From JBAOHV01 sp963714875 (GTDB lineage: Bacteria > Actinomycetota > Acidimicrobiia > Acidimicrobiales > Microtrichaceae): DNA of 64,000 nucleotides. Shown piece by piece: positions 10,419 through 19,473 of the stretch (the stretch's first letter is position 1; each line of letters starts with the position of its first letter). Made by a program: the position numbers and the translations under genes. The stretch is taken from NCBI GenBank assembly GCA_963714875.1, contig CAVQQI010000010.1, forward strand, positions 321,323-385,322, given 5' to 3'. The notes under the pieces are model-generated. The model searched no databases. It was not told where the DNA came from and saw only the letters and a program-made list of their open reading frames with translations.

Positions 10419-11387
10419 TTACGCGACGCGCACGCCCATGCCGAGCGGACCGACGTCCAGCACCTCGAGCTCGTTGCCGCCCATCTGCACCTGCAGCTGA
10501 GATCCGACACGCGCCGAGCCTCGGCGCAGACGCTGGGGGATGATCACGCCGATCGCCCGCAGCAGCGGGACCGACACCAGCAGTGCGCCCGCGAGCAGCG
10601 CCATCTCGACGTCGCGCGGAGGGTCGGCCAACGGCCAGCCCAGCACCGACGACAGGGCGCGCGTCGCCAGGGCGACCTGCACTGCGACCGTGGCGACGAA
10701 CGCGATGCCCAACGATCGACCGGCACCGGTCATGGGCCGTCCCGTCACAGCTGTGGCGAGCGAGGCGACCGAGGCGTCGATCTCCTCGAACGCGCCGCGC
10801 ACGGTGGCGGCGGGTCCCAGGCGACGGTCGGACAGCTCCCAGCGGATCAGGCCAGCGGCGCCGTGCAGTGCCACGCCCGCGATCAGCACCTGCCAGACCT
10901 CGACGCTGAACGGCAGCTCGCCGCTCAGCAGTGAGGCCACCAGCACCGCGAGCACGCCCAGCGCGACGGTCCCGCGCAGCGTGTCCATCGTCCGAGCCAG
11001 CGCCGCGGAGCGCATCCCTCGGGGGAGGTTGCGGCGCAGCAGGGCGCCGGGGCCGGCGGCGGCGGCTCGCAGCCGGTCAGCAGCGGCGGCCACCGGCTCG
11101 ACCATGCGACTCGACTCGTGCCCGTTCAGCACCGCCAGCGACGTCGGGCTCCACGCACCGCGCCAGCCCTGGGTGATCAGCTGGTCGCCCAGCTGCGCGA
11201 TCGACCCGGCGTCCGGGTCGAGCTGGGTGAAGGCCGCGCGACGGACCACCGACGCACCGACCGACCACGCGGCGATCCCCCGTGCCGAGTCGGCGGGTCC
11301 CACCAGGTCGTTGTCGGTCGAGTCCACGACGTTCGCGTTCGGGAGCACTGGTGGACATCGACTGCACCCAGGCGACCCGGCTGTCAC
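10419..11387 (-). CDS. BcsA-like PilZ membrane protein, middle and C-terminal part
   Basis: Continuation of the gene starting at 11979, after a frame change near 11345. It holds the second half of a GT2-like domain (GASVVRRAAF, then a GWRGAW motif as in cellulose-synthase relatives), four transmembrane helices, and the beginning of a PilZ domain: RGSAR fits RxxxR and DVGPLG fits the D/NxSxxG c-di-GMP site with Gly for Ser. The frame ends at an in-frame TAA (10419-10421), but the PilZ strands continue in the same frame past it (residues RATVRSSLALADGTHRLGIAF and on, up to about 10230). The stop therefore cuts a domain and is a nonsense change or an error. TED and QxxRW catalytic motifs of true cellulose synthases are absent. 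Confidence 0.7.
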   Translation of the reverse strand: MTAGSPGCSRCPPVLPNANVVDSTDNDLVGPADSARGIAAWSVGASVVRRAAFTQLDPDAGSIAQLGDQLITQGWRGAWSPTSLAVLNGHESSRMVEPVAAAADRLRAAAAGPGALLRRNLPRGMRSAALARTMDTLRGTVALGVLAVLVASLLSGELPFSVEVWQVLIAGVALHGAAGLIRWELSDRRLGPAATVRGAFEEIDASVASLATAVTGRPMTGAGRSLGIAFVATVAVQVALATRALSSVLGWPLADPPRDVEMALLAGALLVSVPLLRAIGVIIPQRLRRGSARVGSQLQVQMGGNELEVLDVGPLGMGVRVA

Positions 11388-11979
11388 GGAACTCCAGCTC
11401 GGTCAGGGAGAACATCTGCTCGTTCGCGACCGAGTCCGAGGTCAGGAGTCCGATCAGCTCTGCATCCGTGGCGGCGAGCGCAGCCGCCACGAGGACGGGG
11501 AGACCGCCCGAGGCGTCCGACGGCCCGATCTGCGCGGTCACCCGAGCAGCACCGAGGTCCTCGGCCAACACGTCGAGGTCGTGTCCGACGGGGCCGACCA
11601 GCAACAGCTCGGTCCGGCGGTCCACCCACGATGCGCTGAGCAGTGCCATGCGCACACGTGCCGGCTCCTGGTCGGTCACCAACACAGCGACTGCCCGGCC
11701 GGCTCCGCCGCCGCCGTTCGCGACGCGGCCTGGCTCACGCACGCCGGTCGTCACGTCGGCCCCGGTCGCGTCATCGGCATCGTTCGCACCAGCCGGCGCG
11801 GTGCGCCGGAGGAACATGGCCAGTCGGATCAGGGCGAAGAGCTCAGCTGCCAGGAACGGCCAGAACAGCCAGGGGTTCACTCCCTCGGCAGTGCGCGTGA
11901 CGCGCAGCACCGCCCAGGCGACAGCAACGATCAGCAGCGAGGCGCCGAGCAGCGCCCGAGGATTCTTCGGAGGGTTCAT
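11340..11979 (-). CDS. BcsA-like membrane protein, N-terminal part (degenerate GT2)
   Basis: Starts at ATG 11979, preceded by GAAGGA eight bases upstream. Two transmembrane helices (residues about 8-22 and 30-50) are followed by the first half of a glycosyltransferase-2-like domain. The order of elements matches bacterial cellulose synthase, but key motifs are replaced: the DDG position reads VGP, KAGN reads GGLP, DAD reads TSDS, and the product motif reads VQSM. I infer a catalytically dead, possibly sensory or scaffolding protein. The frame breaks near 11345 (after VQSMSTS) and continues at 11387-10419. It is divergently transcribed from the SCO6745-type gene (start 12096). Confidence 0.7.
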
Positions 11980-12095
11980 GCGGATCCTTCGCGACAGGGC
12001 ACGGGGCTCCATCGGCCGAACCCCATGGCAATCGAGGAGTCCGCGACCCGGCAAGGCGCCGCAGCGGGCATCGGTGGCCGCGTATCGTTCGGACG

Positions 12096-12863
12096 ATGAC
12101 CGCTGAGGCCCACCCGACCCCGATCGAGACCGCACGCCGCACGGCCCGGACGATCGGTGACCTGCCCGCCAACTTCATGCTCGACGGCGAGACCTACAAG
12201 GCCGCCGCCGAGGTCGGCTACGAGGGAATGGCCTTCTACTACGCCGGTCGTGCCGGCGTGCTCGGCGACGTCGACGCCGAGGTCGTCACCGAGGCGTTCG
12301 TGTTCTTCCCGCCGACCTCGATCGAGGTGGCCTGGACCTCGGCGGCCGCGATCGAGCCGCGAGACGCCAGCGCGCGGCGCTTCGCCGGTGCCCTGGCGAC
12401 CTGGACCGACATGCACATGCCGGCTGGCGCACTCGACTACGCACGCCTGGCCGAGCTGCTGGGCATCGTGATCCGCGAGGCCGATCCCACCGGGGCGCCC
12501 GTGTTCGCCGGATGGAGGGTGTTGGACGAACCCGACGACCCGAGGGCACTGGCGCTGCACCGGCTCAACGCCCTGCGCGAGTTGCGTGCCGCTCGCCACG
12601 GGGTGGCGGTGCTGGAAGCAGGGCTCGCTCCGCTCGAGGCGGTCATGGTGAAGTCGCCCTTCATGGCGGATGTGTTCGGCTGGCCCGAACCCCGCCCCGA
12701 GCCCGACGAGGCGCTGCGTGCACGCTGGCAGGCCGCGGAGGACGAGACCGACCGCCGGTTCGCGGAGGACCTGGCCGCGCTGGACGGCGCCCAGCGCGCC
12801 GAGCTCGAGGAATTGCTGGACACGGCCCGACGGGCGCTGCGAGCCGGTTCGGCCGACAGGTAG
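12096..12863 (+). CDS. SCO6745 family protein
   Basis: 255-residue soluble protein of the actinobacterial SCO6745 family, whose function is unknown. Recognisable family features are the N-terminal helix with KAAAEVGYEGMAFYYAGRAGVLG, the VVTEAFVFFPP motif following it, and an alternating helical C-terminal half with an AGxAPLEAVM segment. A -10-like TATCGT lies seven bases before the ATG, so the transcript could be leaderless. The stop converges closely on the beta-helix lipoprotein gene (21-bp gap). Confidence 0.75.
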   Translation: MTAEAHPTPIETARRTARTIGDLPANFMLDGETYKAAAEVGYEGMAFYYAGRAGVLGDVDAEVVTEAFVFFPPTSIEVAWTSAAAIEPRDASARRFAGALATWTDMHMPAGALDYARLAELLGIVIREADPTGAPVFAGWRVLDEPDDPRALALHRLNALRELRAARHGVAVLEAGLAPLEAVMVKSPFMADVFGWPEPRPEPDEALRARWQAAEDETDRRFAEDLAALDGAQRAELEELLDTARRALRAGSADR

Positions 12864-12884
12864 ACCCGAACCCAGTCCCTGAAC

Positions 12885-14357
12885 TCAGTTCTCGATGGCG
12901 CCCGGGTCGCAGCCGGCACCCTGCGGTCGCGGGACACCACGCTGGTCAGATGCGGTGCTGCAGGGTCCGCCCGTGGCGTCGATGGCCGGGCTGCCCGGAG
13001 AGGGTGCACGGAACCAGGTCCCGCCCACCTCGGAGAGCGGGCCCAGCGCCGGCGGCGTCGGGCTCGCCGGCACGCCGCAGGTGCCGTCGGAGATGATCGA
13101 GTCGGTCACCACGAACGTGTTGCCGTTGGGCTCGCAGCTGGCGGGGCTGCCCTGCGGGTCCGAGATGATCGACGAGGTGACCGTGACGGTCGTGCCGCCC
13201 CCGGCCCGCAGATCGATGTTGGCGCCACCACCCGGTGTCGCGGTGTTGTGGGCGATGGTCGACCCGGTGATGGTGAGGCTCGATGTGCCGTGAATGGCGA
13301 TCCCGCCTGCGGCACGGTTCAGCTGGTCGCGGAAGGCGTAGGTGGCGACGTTGTCGGTGATGGTCGAGTCGATGATCCGGAAGTCGGCCACGCCGGCGAA
13401 GGCCGTCAGCGCTCCGGTGCGGCCGGTGTTCTGCACCATCGCGACCCGCTCGAGCACGAGCGAGCTGACCGATGAGCTGGCCCAGATCGCAGCGCCGGGA
13501 CCGCCGCCCGAGTTGTTCTGTCGGAACACCGTGTCGGTCGCCGCGAGCGACGCGCCCTCCAACACGATCGCACCGCCGGAACCGTTGCCGTTGGCGACGA
13601 ACTGCGAGTCGTCGATCGTGACCGAGCCGTCGTGGACCGACAACGCCCCGCCGTCGCCGCCGGTGTTCGACGTGAAGGTCGACCCGGTGATGCTGACCGC
13701 ACCGAACGACGCGATCGCCCCGCCGGCGCGGTTGGCGGCGTTCGCCGAGAACTCCGAGTTGATGATGGTGGCGCCGCTGCGTGCCGACACGCCGCCACCC
13801 TCGACCGAGCCGCTGCCGATGGATCGGTTGTCGGTCACCTCGACGTCGTCCAGCACCAGCGGCCCGGAGGCGGTGATGCCGGCGCCGCGGGCGCAGTCGG
13901 GCTGGCCGTAGATCGAGATGCCGCACGGCAGCGGCGACTGCAGGCGTCCGCCGGTGACGACCAGACGCTCCAGCGTGACCGTGGAGCCGCCGACCGACAT
14001 GACCCTGGCGGGCGAGCACGTCTGGCGCACCCTGGCGCGGGCCGCGCCGTCGGTGGTCACGGTCAGCGCTCTGTTGCCGCCGTGGACGAGGGCTGGCTGA
14101 CCGGTGCACCGCGTCAGCGCGTACTCGGCGCCCGAGCTGACCACGATGGTGGAGTCCGCGTTGTCGTTCGCTGCTGCGGTGAACGCCTCACGCAGCGAGA
14201 TGACCCCGTCGGCGTTGTCCACCACGTCGACGGTGGTCGTCACGACGATGGTGGCGGGCGGACCCGGTGGGGTCGGCGCCGGAGCGCACCCGACGGCGAC
14301 TGCGACGACGGCCGCTCCCAGGACCGCGACAACTCGACGCGTTCGTGTGGCGATCAT
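12885..14357 (-). CDS. Secreted beta-helix lipoprotein (choice-of-anchor Q type)
   Basis: 490-residue predicted lipoprotein. The signal peptide ends in VAVGC (lipobox, Cys about residue 24), followed by a Pro-rich linker. GVISLREAFTAA at about residues 52-63 is a CSLREA-type start of a parallel beta-helix; the body repeats short ITxS/FxxN units seen in polymorphic outer-membrane-type repeats, and the end (SDQRGVPRPQGAGCDPGAIE) is the typical choice-of-anchor Q terminus. Such proteins are cell-surface proteins of unknown ligand. It is monocistronic; the nearest gene upstream (DoxX-like) is 152 bp away. Confidence 0.8.
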   Translation of the reverse strand: MIATRTRRVVAVLGAAVVAVAVGCAPAPTPPGPPATIVVTTTVDVVDNADGVISLREAFTAAANDNADSTIVVSSGAEYALTRCTGQPALVHGGNRALTVTTDGAARARVRQTCSPARVMSVGGSTVTLERLVVTGGRLQSPLPCGISIYGQPDCARGAGITASGPLVLDDVEVTDNRSIGSGSVEGGGVSARSGATIINSEFSANAANRAGGAIASFGAVSITGSTFTSNTGGDGGALSVHDGSVTIDDSQFVANGNGSGGAIVLEGASLAATDTVFRQNNSGGGPGAAIWASSSVSSLVLERVAMVQNTGRTGALTAFAGVADFRIIDSTITDNVATYAFRDQLNRAAGGIAIHGTSSLTITGSTIAHNTATPGGGANIDLRAGGGTTVTVTSSIISDPQGSPASCEPNGNTFVVTDSIISDGTCGVPASPTPPALGPLSEVGGTWFRAPSPGSPAIDATGGPCSTASDQRGVPRPQGAGCDPGAIEN

Positions 14358-14509
14358 GGAAGCCCCCTCGTCATCGGTCCTCCGCCCGTGTCGCCAGTTG
14401 CTGCACGGGAGTGGGTCGAACCTGTCGGAACCCTAGCGACCCGGCTGGTGGCGTGACGTGCCCGGTCGCCGATCCCGGAGGTCGAACCTCGGCCTGTCGG
14501 CCGATCGGA

Positions 14510-14944
14510 TCAGTCGACCCTGCTGCTGAAGCGGCTCCTGAGCCACCCCCACCCGCCGGTGGACCACAGCGCCCACAGCACCAGCAACGGCTGGAACCAC
14601 AGCCGGACGAACCGCTGCGCATCGGTGTCCAGTCCGAACCCGTCGTTGCCCTCCAGGAACTGCGCGATGTTGCCCGGGAAGATCACGATGAAGAACCCGG
14701 CGACCACCACACCGACCACCGCCGATCGTCGCCGCCCGCTCAGGATCAGCGCCGCGCCCAGCAGCAGCTCGATGATGCCCGAGACGATCACCACCGCATC
14801 GGCGTCGACCGGGAACCACGACGGCACCTGGGCCTGGAACTCCTCGCGCTGCACCGTCAGGTGTCCGGTGCCCGCGACGATCAGCGCCGCGCCCAGCGCC
14901 CAGCGGGCGACGCTGCGGACTCCGTCATGGTCGATTCGCTGCAT
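14510..14944 (-). CDS. DoxX family membrane protein
   Basis: 144 residues with four hydrophobic helices and the DoxX-type layout: GHL after the first helix, GIIELLLGAALI in the second, FPGNIAQF between helices three and four. DoxX relatives are small membrane proteins of unclear function, sometimes tied to thiol redox or quinone reactions. The ATG at 14944 has AGGAG seven bases upstream. The gene lies 36 bp downstream of the DinB-like gene on the same strand, and the two may be co-transcribed. Confidence 0.8.
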   Translation of the reverse strand: MQRIDHDGVRSVARWALGAALIVAGTGHLTVQREEFQAQVPSWFPVDADAVVIVSGIIELLLGAALILSGRRRSAVVGVVVAGFFIVIFPGNIAQFLEGNDGFGLDTDAQRFVRLWFQPLLVLWALWSTGGWGWLRSRFSSRVD

Positions 14945-14980
14945 GAGGCTCCTGTCCGGGGCGTCGGTGGCCGGTCGCGG

Positions 14981-15487
14981 TCAACAGCCGAGGAGGCCGC
15001 GTGCGTAGGCGGCCTGCCCGAGGTGCTGCAGCGAGTCGTCCGCGACGCTGATCAGCCGGACCCCGAGCGAGACCGGGGGGTCCCAGCGCTCATCGATGAT
15101 CCGGTCCAGGTCGCCCTCGCTCAGCCCCGCCAGCATGTCGGCGGTGCGCTGCTGCACCTCGGCCAGATACGTCACGAGCACGTCGGGTCCGTCGGGCCGC
15201 ACTGCCGCCATCTGCTCCGCGTCGTGCCCGTAGCCGATGTTGTCCGGGTCCGGGGCCAGGCCGAACCGCTCCGCCAACCCGCCACGCAGCCACAGCTGGT
15301 CGCACTCCAGCAGTTCCGACACGTGGTGGTCCTGCACACGGGCCAGGTGCCACACGAGCCACCCGATGGTGTTGGCCCCCGGACGGGGCGATCGGGTCAG
15401 CTCCTCGGGCGTCAGCCCGTCGACGGCTGATTCGGCGAGCGGGGGGATCCGGCCATAGAGCTCGAGCAGCAGCGCGGCGACGTCCAT
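14981..15487 (-). CDS. DinB-like / mycothiol transferase family protein
   Basis: 168 residues from ATG 15487; upstream in-frame codons are not conserved-looking. It has the four-helix DinB fold with three metal-binding histidines suggested by WLVWHLARVQDHH (first two) and DSLQHLGQAAYARG (third). In actinobacteria this DUF664/DinB group includes mycothiol-dependent transferases and isomerases. It ends in LLGC. The substrate cannot be told from sequence. Confidence 0.75.
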   Translation of the reverse strand: MDVAALLLELYGRIPPLAESAVDGLTPEELTRSPRPGANTIGWLVWHLARVQDHHVSELLECDQLWLRGGLAERFGLAPDPDNIGYGHDAEQMAAVRPDGPDVLVTYLAEVQQRTADMLAGLSEGDLDRIIDERWDPPVSLGVRLISVADDSLQHLGQAAYARGLLGC

Positions 15488-15525
15488 GCCCCCAGTTGAG
15501 CAGACCCGCCGGCACCGGCGTGCGG

Positions 15526-15963
15526 CTACAGCTCGAAGAGGAGGTGGTGGGAGAGGTCGCCGGTCAGATCGACGATCATCTCCCGCGACTCGAAGCACCA
15601 CTCACCGTCCACACGGTGGAACGTGTCGTGGTACCGCCCCGCGATGATCGGCTGCAGCGGCAACTCGTCGGTCTGCTGGAACACCGTGTAGTACGAGCGT
15701 GCGGTGGCCGTGCCCGCCGGGCCGTCGACCCGGACCGCGACGTTGGTGGTGACGTGATGGGTGCGCGGGGTGCCGCTGTGGTGCAACCGGGTGGCGCTCT
15801 CGTACATGGAACGCACCTCGTCGGCCCCGACGAACTCCATCCCCGGCGCAGCCTGGAGACGCCCGTGCCGGAACAGTTCACCGACGCCGGCCAGATCGCC
15901 GGCGTCGATGCGTTCGGCGTAGGCGTAGATCAGGTTCTCGACCTGCCGGGCGTCGTCGGACAT
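15526..15963 (-). CDS. SnoaL-like / nuclear transport factor 2 family protein
   Basis: 145 residues from ATG 15963. Single SnoaL/NTF2-like cone-shaped domain: N-terminal helix with LIYAYAERIDAGDL, LFRHGRL, then THHVTTNVAVRVDGPAGTA and the last strands GRYHDTFHRVDGEWCF. Members include hydroxylating-dioxygenase small subunits, ketosteroid isomerases and many of unknown function; no specific catalytic set can be assigned. A TACCAT -10-like element eight bases upstream suggests a leaderless transcript. It is divergent from the SDR gene with a 55-bp gap. Confidence 0.8.
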   Translation of the reverse strand: MSDDARQVENLIYAYAERIDAGDLAGVGELFRHGRLQAAPGMEFVGADEVRSMYESATRLHHSGTPRTHHVTTNVAVRVDGPAGTATARSYYTVFQQTDELPLQPIIAGRYHDTFHRVDGEWCFESREMIVDLTGDLSHHLLFEL

Positions 15964-16018
15964 GGTCGGCGATGGTACCGGTGCGTGGTGGTGGCGCGTC
16001 CGGCGCAGCTGCGTCAGG

Positions 16019-16963
16019 ATGCCGGACATGGCAGCGCTGGGACCCGACTCGACCACCGACGACGTCCTGGACGGCGTCGACCTCACCGACGTGACGGTGG
16101 TGGTGACCGGTACGTCGGCCGGGTTGGGGGTGGAGACCGCGCGGGCGCTGGCCGCTCACGGAGCGACGGTGGTCGGCGTGGTGCGTGACGTCGACAAGGC
16201 TCGCCGGGCGTTGGACGACGTGGGTGCTTCCGGCGTGCAGTTGTACGCCGGCGACCTGGGTTCGTTGGCCTCGGTGCGGGCCTGCGCGGACGCCATCGTG
16301 GCCGACCACGACCGCATCGACGCGGTGATCGGCAACGCCGGCATCATGGCGTGTCCGTTCGGGACGACCGAGGACGGGTTCGAGCTGCAGTTCGGCACCA
16401 ACCACCTGGGCCACTTCGTGCTGGTCAACCGGCTCGTTCCGGCCCTGGTGCGCGGCGCACCGGCGCGGGTGGTGATGGTCTCCTCGGCCGGCCACGGCTT
16501 CTGCGACGTCAGCCTGGACGACCCGGGGTTCGAGCGCACCCCTTATGACCCGTGGCTGGGCTACGGCCGCTCCAAGACCGCCAACGTGCTGTTCGCGGTC
16601 GAGCTGGATCGTCGGCTGCGCGACCGTGGCGTGCGGGCCACGGCGCTGCACCCGGGCGGCATCATCACCGAGCTGGGCCGACACCTGACCGAGGAGTCGA
16701 TGAACGCACTGGTCGAGGCCCGCGGCAGCACCGAGGTCACGTGGAAGTCGCCCCAGCAGGGGGCTGCCACCTCGGTCTGGGCAGCGGTCGTCGCGGACGC
16801 CGAGGAGGTCGGGGGCCGCTACTGCGAGGACTGCGCTGTCGCGCCGGTGATCGATGATCCGACCGAGTCCCCGGGCGTCATGGGCTACGCGCTCGACCCG
16901 GAGACCGCCGCCGCGTTGTGGCGACTGTCCGAGGACATGGTCGGCGAGACGTACGGGTTCTGA
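16019..16963 (+). CDS. SDR family NAD(P)-dependent oxidoreductase
   Basis: Classical short-chain dehydrogenase close to the retinol dehydrogenase-like group, about 314 residues. It shows the TGTSAGLG nucleotide-binding glycine motif (about residues 28-35), NAG at about 107-109, a catalytic Ser pair in VMVSSAGH, and YGRSK as the YxxxK active site. A C-terminal extension carries Cys-Glu-Asp-Cys (YCEDCAV), as in this subfamily. Start chosen at ATG 16019 (M-P-D-M); ATG 16028 is possible. It is followed 74 bp later by a second NAD(P)-binding gene. Confidence 0.88.
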   Translation: MPDMAALGPDSTTDDVLDGVDLTDVTVVVTGTSAGLGVETARALAAHGATVVGVVRDVDKARRALDDVGASGVQLYAGDLGSLASVRACADAIVADHDRIDAVIGNAGIMACPFGTTEDGFELQFGTNHLGHFVLVNRLVPALVRGAPARVVMVSSAGHGFCDVSLDDPGFERTPYDPWLGYGRSKTANVLFAVELDRRLRDRGVRATALHPGGIITELGRHLTEESMNALVEARGSTEVTWKSPQQGAATSVWAAVVADAEEVGGRYCEDCAVAPVIDDPTESPGVMGYALDPETAAALWRLSEDMVGETYGF

Positions 16964-17037
16964 TCGACCGGTCGCTCTCGGGGTAGGAGTGCGGTCAGGC
17001 CGGCGGCGGGTGACATCACGGGGAACGAGGAGACACC

Positions 17038-17691
17038 ATGCGAGTCGCAGTCATCGGAGGACACGGGACGGTCGCCATGCTGCTGTCGCCCCGGTTGGTC
17101 GCGGCGGGCCACGAGGTGTCGTCACTGATCCGCGACCCCGACCAGAGCGATGAGGTCGCCGCGACCGGCGCGGTGCCGGTGGTCGCTGATGTCGAGCACC
17201 TGGACGTCGACGGCATCGCCGAGCGACTGGCCGGGCACGACGCAGTGGTGTGGTGCGCGGGTGCCGGTGGCGGCAACCCGGAGCGGACCTACGCGGTCGA
17301 CCGTGACGCCGCCATCCGTTCGATGGACGCAGCCGCGTCGTCGGGCGTGCAGCGGTACGTGATGTTGTCCTACTTCGGTGCGGGAACGGACCACGGTGTG
17401 CCGGAGGACTCGAGCTTCTTCCCCTACGCCGAGGCGAAGGGCGCAGCCGATGCGCACCTGCGCGGCTCCGGGCTGGACTGGACGATCGTCGGGCCGAGCG
17501 CGCTCACCGACGAACCCGGCACCGGCATGATCGAGGTGGCGGGCGGTGACGGCGAGCTCGACGCCGGCAGCGTGGCCCGCGACGACGTCGCGGCGGTCAT
17601 CGCCGCGGTGGTCGACAACCCCGGCACGGTTCGCTCCACGATCGAGTTCAACTCCGGATCCACGCCGATCGACCGGGCCATCGCCGGGTGA
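17038..17691 (+). CDS. NAD(P)H-binding atypical SDR protein
   Basis: 217 residues with a Rossmann start VAVIGGHGTVA, a conserved AVVWCAGAGGG after the fourth strand, and YVMLSYFGAG in place of a classical catalytic site. This is the NmrA/YwnB-like group of NAD(P)-binding proteins that sense or reduce unknown substrates. The ATG has GAGGAG eight bases upstream. It probably follows the SDR gene in one transcript. Immediately downstream lies the remnant of an MprF-like gene on the opposite strand. Confidence 0.88.
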   Translation: MRVAVIGGHGTVAMLLSPRLVAAGHEVSSLIRDPDQSDEVAATGAVPVVADVEHLDVDGIAERLAGHDAVVWCAGAGGGNPERTYAVDRDAAIRSMDAAASSGVQRYVMLSYFGAGTDHGVPEDSSFFPYAEAKGAADAHLRGSGLDWTIVGPSALTDEPGTGMIEVAGGDGELDAGSVARDDVAAVIAAVVDNPGTVRSTIEFNSGSTPIDRAIAG

Positions 17692-17699
17692 AGCAGTTC

Positions 17700-19280
17700 G
17701 TTCTGGCGTCGGAGGGAGCTTGATGCCGCCGAACGCGTCCGTCCGGCCCACACCAGGAACAGCCGGCAAGTGTCACGTGGCCGATGATTCCGGCGCCGGC
17801 GTTCAGGCCGACCGACGAGGTGGCCACCGTGGTGTCGACGCCTGGCGTTGCATGTAGCGGACGTTCATCGCCATGCCGCCGAGCCTGCGGGGGCGACCTT
17901 GCTGGCGAACGAGGACGCGACCTGCGCGGCGGCGGTCGGCCCGCGGGCAGCCGGCTGGGCACGCGCCGAGGGTGGACATCGTGGCGGCAGGTAGGTGCCG
18001 GCCGACGCCAGGAGGATCGGTACGAGCCAGTCCCAGTTGGCGTCCTTGACCTGGGTGACGATGCCGGGGAGGTCGGCGAACTGCGGGATCAGGAAGTAGA
18101 AGACCGCCGCGAGCATGACGAGGGTGAAGATCTGCTTCGCGCCGAACCGGGTCACCGGCTCGAGTTCCGGCTCCTCGGCCTCGCAGCGCTGCTCGATCTC
18201 CGAGCGGACCTGTTCCAGCAGGCCCTTGTGGGCCTTGAGGTCGGTCTGGGTTGCACCGCTCAGGGCTGCGGGCTGAAGCCGACCGAGGCAGCTCGACGAC
18301 GGCATCGGGCCCGAGGACCTCGATCGCGGGCGGACAGCGCGCTCTGCGCCGACCGCGACGGACAGAGGCGATCAGCTGTGCGACGTCCGCTCGCAGGAGT
18401 GTGTCGGATGCGGCGATCTCGGAGAACCCGAAGTCGATGAGCCACGGCTCGCCGTCGTCGGCGAGGAAGACGTTGGCCAAGCGGAGGTCGCGGTGTGCGA
18501 TGCGGTACTGGCGGAGCATCGCCACCTGCTCCCAGAGGCCCACCAACACGTGGTCGGTGAGCTGGTCCTCGTCGACGCCGTCGAGCGAGCTGCCCTCGAT
18601 GATGTCGTAGCAGAGCAGGAACGAGTCGTTGCCGACGGGTGCCACGCAGCGCAGGCGCGGCGTGCGAACCCGATGTCGCGCGCCTGGAGCGCGACCAGCG
18701 CCTCGTGCTCCACGGTTCGGCGCAGCGACGAGAACGGCCGCTCGTCGCCGACGTTGCGCAGGTGGACCATCCGGTAGATCCGGAACAGCAGGTCTGCTGC
18801 CCGCTGGTCGGCGCCGAGGACCTTCGCGAACACTCGACTGCCGTCGTCGAGCGTGGCGAAGTAGGGAACCGAGCCACGTGCATCGACACTCGCCGGGTGA
18901 ATTTCGGCGACCGGGATGCCGCTCGAGCGCAGCGCATCGATGATCGAGGAGAGTCGCGGTCGCGTGGTCGGTCGACCGAACGCGAGCAACACGGCCGAGC
19001 CGATCGTCGCGACACGAACAGCACCAGCCCACGTGGGTCGAGGTGCCGAGGCCACACGAGGCGCATCACGATCATCGCGGTGACGGTCAACGCCCGGCTC
19101 GGCGCCACCGACGGCCGACGAACGGTGAGATCGTCACGAACGCCGCCACCAGGTGGGCGGACCCGACGACATCCGCGGTGACCCTCTCGCAGCAGCCTCT
19201 GTGGACGCGACCGACCACGACCGCGATCGACCACGACCACGATCGACCGGCCACGAACGCGACCTTGCCAGCGGTGCGGG
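17700..19280 (-). pseudogene. MprF-like kinase / lysylphosphatidylglycerol-synthase membrane protein, degraded
   Basis: Fragments in at least four frames add up to one protein. From the 5' end: a TVRRPS linker and weak membrane segment (about 19150), a kinase-like domain (AHRDLRLANVFLADD catalytic loop and IDFGFSE, about 18420-18510), a linker DLKAHKGLLEQVRSEIEQR, then the start of an LPG-synthase/flippase membrane domain (ANWDWLVPILLASAGTYL; VASSFASKVAPAG; GGMAMNVRYMQRQ; VATSSVGLNAGAGIIGHV; FLVWAGR). The last 150 or so residues of that domain are missing, and the remnant stops where the NAD(P)-binding gene ends. Homologues (flippase-like domain proteins with a kinase module) occur in mycobacteria. 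Internal frame changes alone could be errors; the lost C-terminus argues for true decay. Confidence 0.7.
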
Positions 19281-19473
19281 CAGTGCGGAGCGAGGGTGTG
19301 TCAGTTCTGGGGGCCGAGCCGTCAGGCTGTCGCAGCTGCGACGGATTCCGTCACCTCTGCGCCAGCCCGGCGTGACCTGGAGCCCCGCGGCTTCGCCGGA
19401 CGCCGCCGGAACTCCCGCCGCCGAGCTCCAGCGGTTCGCTCGCGCCACCCGGACGTCCCGCCGCGCGGACCGG

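Noticed and set aside
19200..19262. CGACCACGA-like short repeats as an iteron origin or CRISPR
   Set aside because: Too short and irregular, no spacers and no replication gene nearby.
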